From positions 1 through 13,510 of the forward strand of contig JAJPZE010000092.1 in NCBI GenBank assembly GCA_021204565.1: 13,510 nucleotides of DNA, given 5' to 3'. A program made the position numbers and the translations under genes. The stretch comes from Prevotella sp. GTDB taxonomy: Bacteria > Bacteroidota > Bacteroidia > Bacteroidales > Bacteroidaceae. Shown here one piece after another: positions 5,753-11,677 of this stretch; position 1 is the stretch's first letter; each line of letters begins with the position of its first letter. The notes under the pieces were generated by a model. The model was not told the DNA's origin. It worked only from the letters and a program-made list of their open reading frames with translations, and searched no databases.

Positions 5753-8700
5753 TTAATCGTAGAGCTTGCCGCCTTTGGCTTGGAATGCGTTCATCAGGAG
5801 CTTCATCTGCGTCTCTTGTTTGTCGGCGAGCTTGGAGTCGATAAGGTCGCTGACGGAGAGCACCGCCTCCATTATATAAAACTGCGTGAGTACGTCCCGC
5901 TGCGACGAAGTGAAGTCGTTGCCGCTCAGGAGCAGATACCACGAGGCGTATTCGACGGCGGATTGCCAGACGGCGTCGTCTATCTCGGTTGCGCGTTTCT
6001 TCTCCCCAATGAGTGCGTATGCCTTGGCGAGGTCGTTTCCGCCGCTGATATAATCGAGGGGGATGTTATATTCGGGAAGTTCTTTGTCGCACTTACGCAA
6101 CGCTTTAAGCGCCTTGTCGTTCTTCCCCTCGCTGATTAGTTCGAGAGCTAACTTGGCGAAGAGCCGGCGGTGGGTGTAACACATGCGCATCACGGTCTCG
6201 TCGATATAAACGTTCGGGTTACTCATTCCGCCGTAACGATAACGGTTCATCATATTGTTGTATGTCTTCTCCGTGTCGAAGCTCTTTACGTTGTCGGCGG
6301 TGGTGGTGAATGGCGAGATACGGTTGGCGAGTCCCTCTTGTATGAAGTTGTCGCCTAAGTTCATATAGTTATCCTCGCCTACGGTTGTGGCTACGTATAC
6401 GGGTCGTGTCCAATTAGCGCCCCGTATAATCTCTAAAAGCATAAGGTCGCTCTTATATAATGCACGCTTGCCGGAGAGGGAAATCACCATCCGATCGGGG
6501 ATGGTGTCGCTCGCCATAAGCATTCCGCTACGACGAACCGCGTCCTTATCTATCGTAATGTAAACCGTGTCGGTCGGTATGAGGTTGAGGTCGGGGTCGG
6601 GGTTGCGCACCCAATACTTCATAATGTTCTCCAATTCAAAGGGTTCGTCGCCGAAGTGAGTACGTGCGAATGTCGGGTCGTCGTTGTAGAGGTCGAGCAC
6701 CTGCTGCTTATATTCGGGACAAACCTCGACGTATTCGTTTGTGCCGGAGCAGTAATCGATACGCGGCCAACCTATCGGCAGCGAGGGCGAGTCGTACGCG
6801 GGTCGGAGCATTTGGTCGATATACCAATCCGTCTGGAGATAAGAAAGGTTGCATACGCGGGCATCGGTTCTGACGCTCTCTACGTCCTGATTATACCAGA
6901 GGGGGAAAGTGTCGTTGTCGCCGTTGGTAAAGATAATCGGGTTGCCCTCGTCTTGCAGGGTCATAAGGTAGTTCCTGCCGAAGTCGCGGCATGTATATCG
7001 TCCGGAACGGTCGTGGTCGTCCCAGTTCTGCGAAGCCATTTGTATCGGTACGAGCAGACAAACTATCGAGCAAACGGTTGCAACCACAACGCCGTTGGCT
7101 TCGCGTTTGAAATATTTCAAAGCGGCTTTCTTAAGCAAATCGATAAGCGCCGTTACACCCAAACCGCACCAGATGGCGTATGCGTAAAATGATCCGGCGT
7201 ATGCATAATCACGCTCGCGCGGCTGCGAAGGCGTTTGATTAAGATAGAGGACGATAGCGAGCCCGGTCATAAAGAAGAGGAAGAAGACAACCCAAAACTG
7301 CCTGATTCCACGCTGACCGCGGTATGCCTGCCAGAACAAACCTAACAAGCCCAAGAGTAACGGCATACAATAATATACGTTGTGCCCTTTGTTCTCGCGC
7401 AGGTCGCGGGGGAGTTTGCTTTGGTCTCCCAACCGCATATTGTCTATGAACTTAAAGCCGGTGAGCCAGTTGCCGTGTTCCAATTCGCCGTTACCCTGTT
7501 TGTCGTTTTGCCGTCCGGCGAAGTTCCACATAAAATAACGCCAATACATGAAGTTGCATTGATACGAGAGGAAGAAGTAAATGTTCTCCCATTGGTTGGG
7601 CATCTTCACCATTACCGTTTCCCCGCAACGGTCGTAGGGTACGTCGTGTCCCTTCACGCCGCCGCTCCATTCCTCGTACTGGCGTGAGTGTGCGGAGCTG
7701 TGCATGCGGGGGAAAAACATATTTTGCGCGTAGTTGTAACGCACCTTATGACCGACGACAAAGTAGCTGTCGCGCTCGTCGGGCGTGGCTTTCTCCTTGC
7801 GTTGCCAAATCGGGGCGGTTGCTTTCTTGTCGGGCACGCAGACGTCTCCCTCGACGTTAAGCTTCACTTGGGAGGTGTATGCCGGTCCGTAGAGCAGAGG
7901 AGTGTCGCCGTATTGTTCTCGGCTGAGATACGTCCCGAGCGTGAATATATCTTCGGGCGAGTTCTGATCCATCGGCGGGTTAGCGGACGAACGGATGACT
8001 ATAAGCGCATAACTTGAATAGCCGACCATAAGCATGAGCATGCACATAAGGGCGGTATTCTTCACTCTCGCGCTGACGAGAGCAACCTGTTTCCCGGTGT
8101 TGTCTTTGCGTTTATATTGCAAGACGAACCACAGAACGGCGAGGATTACGACACCCGTAAAGAACGCACCCCAACCATAACCGTAAAACGGAACGCCCAA
8201 CATGCCGAATGCGATAAGGAACGAGACGTTCTGCCGGAGGGCGCTTTTGCCGGTTTGAGTGTTGTATATAGCGTAACAAACGCTCGCCACAAGCAGGCAG
8301 ATATAGATTATTTCCCCGGTGTTGAACGGGCAGTGAAGCGTGTTTACAAAGAATAATTCAAACCAACCGCCGACCGTGATGATGCCCGGAACGACACCGT
8401 AGAGCACTGCGGCGACAAGCACGAACGAGATTAACAACGCCAACAGCGAGCCTTTCAGCTCAATCTTAGGATAGCGGCGGTAACAATAAACCAGCACTAT
8501 GGCGGGGATGCAGAGCAGGTTGAGCAGGTGCACGCCTATGGAGAGCCCGGTCATGTACATTATTAATACGAGCCACTTGTCGGAGTGGGGTTCGTCGGCA
8601 CGCGCTTCCCATTTCAGCGCAAGCCAAAAGACTATTGCCGTGAAGGCGCTCGAATACGCATACACCTCCCCCTCGACGGCGGAGAACCAGAACGTATCCG

Positions 8701-9100
8701 TAAATGTATAGATTAACGCCCCGACAGCGCCCGCACCCATCACGGCAACTAATTTGCCGGCAGATACTTCTTCACCCTCGCGGACGATAAGCCGGCGGGC
8801 GAGGAAAGTGATTGTCCAAAAGAGGAATAATATGGTGGTGGCGGACAGGAGAGCGCTCATAGTGTTCACCATACGGGCGACCTGCGAGGGGTCGGATGCG
8901 AAATGACTGAATAGGTTCGCAGTCAACATAAAGAACGGCGCGCCGGGCGGGTGCCCCACTTCGAGGCGGTATCCGGTAGTGATAAATTCGGGACAATCCC
9001 AGAACGATGCCGTCGGCTCGATAGTCGAACAATACACAAAGGCGGCTATGAGAAACACTATCCACCCGGCGACATTGTTCACTATATTATATCTCTTCAT
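5753..9100 (-). CDS. DUF2723 (GT117-like) multi-pass membrane glycosyltransferase candidate
   Basis: A 1115-residue integral membrane protein of the DUF2723 family, which includes human TMEM260, a protein O-mannosyltransferase (GT117). The N-terminal signature SFWDCPEF (32-39) followed by EVGHPPGAPFF (47-57) is the expected GT-C-type first-loop acidic motif, with Asp35 and Glu38 as likely key acidic residues. About ten hydrophobic segments occupy 11-370, a soluble insert of about 200 residues follows, then four more near 575-690 (with PRERDYAYAGSFY at 628-640). The C-terminal 425 residues are soluble, containing NGDNDTFPLWY (726-736) and a helical TPR-like end. Bacterial function is inferred: glycan transfer to periplasmic proteins or other envelope acceptors. 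I start at MKRYNIVNN because the 32-codon upstream extension spans the promoter at 9185-9154. The deacetylase gene follows after four bases. Confidence 0.9.
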   Translation of the reverse strand: MKRYNIVNNVAGWIVFLIAAFVYCSTIEPTASFWDCPEFITTGYRLEVGHPPGAPFFMLTANLFSHFASDPSQVARMVNTMSALLSATTILFLFWTITFLARRLIVREGEEVSAGKLVAVMGAGAVGALIYTFTDTFWFSAVEGEVYAYSSAFTAIVFWLALKWEARADEPHSDKWLVLIMYMTGLSIGVHLLNLLCIPAIVLVYCYRRYPKIELKGSLLALLISFVLVAAVLYGVVPGIITVGGWFELFFVNTLHCPFNTGEIIYICLLVASVCYAIYNTQTGKSALRQNVSFLIAFGMLGVPFYGYGWGAFFTGVVILAVLWFVLQYKRKDNTGKQVALVSARVKNTALMCMLMLMVGYSSYALIVIRSSANPPMDQNSPEDIFTLGTYLSREQYGDTPLLYGPAYTSQVKLNVEGDVCVPDKKATAPIWQRKEKATPDERDSYFVVGHKVRYNYAQNMFFPRMHSSAHSRQYEEWSGGVKGHDVPYDRCGETVMVKMPNQWENIYFFLSYQCNFMYWRYFMWNFAGRQNDKQGNGELEHGNWLTGFKFIDNMRLGDQSKLPRDLRENKGHNVYYCMPLLLGLLGLFWQAYRGQRGIRQFWVVFFLFFMTGLAIVLYLNQTPSQPRERDYAYAGSFYAYAIWCGLGVTALIDLLKKAALKYFKREANGVVVATVCSIVCLLVPIQMASQNWDDHDRSGRYTCRDFGRNYLMTLQDEGNPIIFTNGDNDTFPLWYNQDVESVRTDARVCNLSYLQTDWYIDQMLRPAYDSPSLPIGWPRIDYCSGTNEYVEVCPEYKQQVLDLYNDDPTFARTHFGDEPFELENIMKYWVRNPDPDLNLIPTDTVYITIDKDAVRRSGMLMASDTIPDRMVISLSGKRALYKSDLMLLEIIRGANWTRPVYVATTVGEDNYMNLGDNFIQEGLANRISPFTTTADNVKSFDTEKTYNNMMNRYRYGGMSNPNVYIDETVMRMCYTHRRLFAKLALELISEGKNDKALKALRKCDKELPEYNIPLDYISGGNDLAKAYALIGEKKRATEIDDAVWQSAVEYASWYLLLSGNDFTSSQRDVLTQFYIMEAVLSVSDLIDSKLADKQETQMKLLMNAFQAKGGKLYD

Positions 9101-9153
9101 AACGTAAGCGTATAAAAACGACGTGTGTAACCCCAAGGGGCAGATGATGACTG

Positions 9154-9185
9154 CAAAGGTAGCGTAAGAGCAAGGAGTGTGCAAA
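9154..9185 (-). promoter_or_regulatory. Promoter of the DUF2723-deacetylase operon
   Basis: On the minus strand TTTG (9185-9182) is followed by exactly 20 bases and TACCTTTG (9161-9154). This is the full Bacteroidota -33/-7 arrangement. It predicts transcription starting a few bases downstream and a leader of roughly 45-50 bases before the ATG at 9100. Confidence 0.85.
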
Positions 9186-9239
9186 AGAAATAACATCTTT
9201 TCTCATCCGCACGCCACAAGCAGTTTGCCTCTCTTGTCG

Positions 9240-9312
9240 TCGAGGTGACAGGGCTCGAACCTGCGACCTCCTGGTCCCAAACCAGGAACGCTACCAACTG
9301 CGCTACACCTCG
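9240..9312 (-). tRNA. tRNA-Pro (anticodon UGG)
   Basis: The minus strand folds as a 73-base cloverleaf. The acceptor stem pairs CGAGGTG with CACCTCG, with discriminator A at 9240. The D arm is GCGC-AGTTGGTA-GCGT. The anticodon stem pairs CCTGG with CCAGG around the loop TTTGGGA, giving anticodon TGG (9279-9277) with G37. The T arm is GCAGG-TTCGAGC-CCTGT. The 3' CCA is not encoded, so it must be added post-transcriptionally. UGG reads most proline codons. A consensus promoter lies upstream; no clear terminator is seen between it and the next promoter. Confidence 0.97.
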
Positions 9313-9334
9313 AAAGAAAGCTCTAAAGCCTTTA

Positions 9335-9350
9335 CGTCTCGCGGGAGACG
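9335..9350 (-). repeat. Hairpin in the tRNA-Pro leader
   Basis: CGTCTC and GAGACG form a perfect 6-bp stem around a 4-base loop. It lies between the predicted transcription start (just after 9360 on the minus strand) and the mature tRNA 5' end at 9312, so it would form at the very 5' end of the precursor. Confidence 0.6.
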
Positions 9351-9359
9351 AAGCGGGTG

Positions 9360-9391
9360 CAAAGTTAGTGTGATTTCGCGAGATAGCCAAA
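9360..9391 (-). promoter_or_regulatory. Promoter of tRNA-Pro
   Basis: On the minus strand TTTG (9391-9388), 20 bases, then TAACTTTG (9367-9360) match the Bacteroidota promoter consensus exactly. The predicted leader is about 40-45 bases and includes the hairpin at 9350-9335. Confidence 0.85.
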
Positions 9392-9431
9392 CGAGTGTTT
9401 GATACAATTTGACTTCGTCGAGCTTCTTTCT

Positions 9432-9568
9432 CCACTCGCTCCAATCCGCTCGTTTCGAAAGCGACGAGCCGACAAGTGGCTCTTTCGGTTACGGCTGCAC
9501 GACTGCGTCGTGCAATCATCATCTATTCTCTTGGGAATAAGCGGGCTTATTTTGTTCGTTTGCACGAC
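9432..9568. repeat. Cluster of inverted repeats in a gene-free spacer
   Basis: The stretch from the tRNA promoter to the barrel-gene promoter has no gene I can support, but is rich in pairing sequences. A nested hairpin has outer arms CCACT/AGTGG (9432-9436, 9475-9479) and inner arms GCTCGT/ACGAGC (9448-9453, 9464-9469). A tight 8-bp hairpin is formed by TGCACGAC/GTCGTGCA (9496-9503, 9507-9514). AATAAG/CTTATT (9536-9541, 9546-9551) is followed by a T-rich run, resembling a weak plus-strand terminator. TGCACGAC recurs at 9561-9568, so the arm at 9507-9514 could pair with either copy. Whether it is transcribed is unknown. Confidence 0.55.
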
Positions 9569-9609
9569 ATTTGTATCGTAATGTTGTGTAACTTAAAGAA
9601 ATAAACACT

Positions 9610-9617
9610 TACCTTTG
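9610..9617 (+). promoter_or_regulatory. Bacteroidota -7 promoter element for the barrel-lptC operon
   Basis: TACCTTTG matches TAnnTTTG and lies 25 bases before the ATG at 9643, implying a leader of about 20 bases. The -33 region is imperfect: a TTG at 9584-9586 is 23 bases away. Confidence 0.65.
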
Positions 9618-9642
9618 CGGCGGATTTACATCAGGTTCTCCA

Positions 9643-10962
9643 ATGAAGCGAGTATTAATTTTAGCTTTGATGTCGTTGTCGGTTTGGAATGTTAATGCTC
9701 AGAACGCGACGAATTCCCCGTATAGTCAGTATGGTTACGGAGTGCTTTCGGACGGGGTAAACGGAGCGAGTGTGGCTATGAGCGGCTTGTCTCAAGGCTG
9801 GCGCGAGGGGAATATGGTGAACTATGCGAACCCTGCCTCTTACGCGGGCATCGACTCGTTGTCGTTCATATTTGATGCGGGGGTGTCGGGGTTGATGACC
9901 AACTTTACGGAGAATTCCCGCCGTCTGAATGCGAACAACTCGAGCTTTGATTATGTGATTGGCGCGTTTCGTGCGGCGCGTCGTGTAGGTGTGGCGTTCG
10001 GTGTCATGCCTTATTCAAATGTCGGATACAGCTACGACGCGAGCGAAACGATAGGTTACGATACACAATCGGGTTCGAGTGAGACCACGTCGACGACGAC
10101 ATATAGCGGTTCGGGAGGTATTCACCAGGCTTTTGTCGGTGTTGGCGTTGACGTACTAAGGTTGCCGTCGACGACGTTGTCGGCGGGAGTGAATGCCTCT
10201 TATGTGTGGGGTTCGTATACGAAATCGGTGATTAACAGTTATAGCGATGCATATGTAAACACGTTGTCGAAATATTATATTGCGAACATAACGACGTATA
10301 AAATAGATGCCTCGATACAGTTGCGCCGGCGTATAAGCAAGAAAGACGAGCTAACTCTTGGCGCTACATATTCGTTCGGCCATGATATGAGGAGCGACCC
10401 TTTGTGCCGTATCGTGTCGTACAACTCGCAGACGGGGGTTGCTGATACTACAAATTTGCACGCGGGCAGGAGCCTTATGATGCCGTCGACGTTGGCTTTG
10501 GGCGTGGTATGGAATCGGGCAAACCGTTGGCGTGTGGGTATGGATTGGCGTTACGAGATGTGGGGGCGAGTGGATTACCCGACGTATGAGGTGGTGTCCG
10601 ATGTGGCGGCATACGCTATGAAAGCCGGTCAGTTCTCCGATCGTCATACGTTCATCGTTGGTGGGGAGTATGTATCTTCGGAGCACGGTCGGAAATGGGC
10701 GGGGCGGTTGAGATACCGTTTAGGAGCGCGATACACGACTCCTTACTTGAAGATAAATGGTGCAGACGGTCCGCGGGAGTACGGGTTGAGCTTGGGAATA
10801 GGTGTTCCGATAATCAACAGTTATAATAACCGTTCGTTCGTAAATGTATCTGCGTCGTGGACACGGACGGAGGCCGCGGGGTTGATACGGGAGAATACAT
10901 TTCGGATAAATATAGGTTTGACGTTTAACGAGCGTTGGTTTGCGAAATGGCAGGTTGAATAG
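9643..10962 (+). CDS. Outer-membrane beta-barrel protein, unknown function
   Basis: A 439-residue secreted protein. The signal peptide is clear: a basic N-terminus, hydrophobic core, and likely cleavage after Ala19 (NVNA|QN). The mature part begins NSPYSQYGYGVLSD, and the body alternates polar and hydrophobic residues with many Tyr, Ser, Gly and Trp and repeated aromatic-ended segments, as in FadL/OmpP1-like barrels of Bacteroidota. It ends in a strand with aromatic residues (INIGLTFNERWF, then AKWQVE), suggesting a barrel-closing strand. Specific transport or assembly roles cannot be assigned. The lptC-like gene overlaps or directly abuts its 3' end, so both are likely one operon, consistent with an outer-membrane biogenesis setting. 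Confidence 0.82.
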   Translation: MKRVLILALMSLSVWNVNAQNATNSPYSQYGYGVLSDGVNGASVAMSGLSQGWREGNMVNYANPASYAGIDSLSFIFDAGVSGLMTNFTENSRRLNANNSSFDYVIGAFRAARRVGVAFGVMPYSNVGYSYDASETIGYDTQSGSSETTSTTTYSGSGGIHQAFVGVGVDVLRLPSTTLSAGVNASYVWGSYTKSVINSYSDAYVNTLSKYYIANITTYKIDASIQLRRRISKKDELTLGATYSFGHDMRSDPLCRIVSYNSQTGVADTTNLHAGRSLMMPSTLALGVVWNRANRWRVGMDWRYEMWGRVDYPTYEVVSDVAAYAMKAGQFSDRHTFIVGGEYVSSEHGRKWAGRLRYRLGARYTTPYLKINGADGPREYGLSLGIGVPIINSYNNRSFVNVSASWTRTEAAGLIRENTFRINIGLTFNERWFAKWQVE

Positions 10963-10963
10963 C

Positions 10964-11605
10964 TTGAATCCTTTGCGCACAATTATTGTTGCGGCGTCGG
11001 TTGTCCTTTCCGCTGTGAACGTCGCCTGTACGGAGCAACAGGAGCATACGGCTCCTGCGGTACGGGACGAGGACTCGGCGGCGATGATGACGAGCTACGG
11101 GATTAATATGCTTATCAGCGACTCGGGCGTAATGAAATATCGAATAGTGGCGGAGCGGAGCATTGTAAATCAAAACCTTAACCCCAAGCGCCAGACGTAC
11201 GACAAGGGGGTGTTTATGACGCAGTTCGACGAAAGTTTTCACGTCGAATCATACATACAGGCGGATACGGCGTACAAGTATGACGAGCTTAACTTGATTG
11301 AATTGCGGGGGCGCGTGCGGGTGTTGACAAAGAACGGAGTTAAGTTTCGTGGCGAAGAGCTCTTCTGGGATCAGCGCCGGCACGAATATTATTCGAATAT
11401 GTACTCGTATATGGAGACGCCGGAGCGGACGTTGGAGGGGAACTATTTCCGTAGCGACGAGGCGATGGAGAAATATTACGTATCGAACAGCAAGGGCTCG
11501 TTTGAGAGGCGTGATATTACGGGCGACGAAGAGGAGCGGGGAGATACGGACAGCATAGCCGGCGCTATACGTCCGCCGGCGCGTCCGCGTGCGAAACGAC
11601 ATTAG
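10964..11605 (+). CDS. lptC: LptC-like LPS export lipoprotein, non-ATG start
   Basis: A protein of about 213 residues resembling Bacteroidota LptC, the periplasmic component of the Lpt bridge that passes lipopolysaccharide from the inner-membrane ABC transporter to LptA. A short hydrophobic segment (TIIVAASVVLSAV) ends at VNVAC, which looks like a lipoprotein cleavage site, although Asn at -3 is atypical. The conserved core follows: INMLISDSGVMKYRI, then GVFMTQFDE, then a beta-rich OstA/LptC-like stretch (VESYIQADTAYKY, LRGRVRVLT, EELFWDQRRHEYYS). The C-terminus is charged and proline/arginine-rich. No ATG precedes the signal segment; in-frame TTG codons occur at 10940, 10955, 10964 and 10973. 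I choose 10964, one base after the barrel-gene TAG; the earlier choices overlap that gene. Translation is probably coupled. Confidence 0.82.
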   Translation: MNPLRTIIVAASVVLSAVNVACTEQQEHTAPAVRDEDSAAMMTSYGINMLISDSGVMKYRIVAERSIVNQNLNPKRQTYDKGVFMTQFDESFHVESYIQADTAYKYDELNLIELRGRVRVLTKNGVKFRGEELFWDQRRHEYYSNMYSYMETPERTLEGNYFRSDEAMEKYYVSNSKGSFERRDITGDEEERGDTDSIAGAIRPPARPRAKRH

Positions 11606-11618
11606 AGAGCGATGAGTT

Positions 11619-11650
11619 TTTGTATGTAATATAAAAATGCTTTATCTTTG
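11619..11650 (+). promoter_or_regulatory. Promoter of the M6 protease gene
   Basis: TTTG (11619-11622, end of a run of T), exactly 20 bases, then TATCTTTG (11643-11650) match the Bacteroidota consensus. It lies 14 bases after the lptC stop and leaves a leader of about 20-25 bases before the ATG at 11678, so the protease is transcribed independently of the barrel-lptC pair. Confidence 0.85.
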
Positions 11651-11677
11651 CAAGAGGAATGGTATAATCGGAGTGTT

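Noticed and set aside
9101..9196. Upstream extension of the DUF2723 protein by 32 codons
   Set aside because: A full -33/-7 promoter lies inside it, so the extension would not be transcribed completely.
9097..9522. A 141-codon minus-strand open frame through the tRNA
   Set aside because: It contains the translated tRNA-Pro (VAQLVAFLVWDQEVAGSSP is a familiar artefact) and ends in the DUF2723 leader.
9399..9581. Short open frames on both strands in the spacer before the barrel gene (60 codons plus, 66 codons minus)
   Set aside because: No promoter with correct spacing, no recognisable domain, and the region is dominated by inverted repeats; coding cannot be supported.
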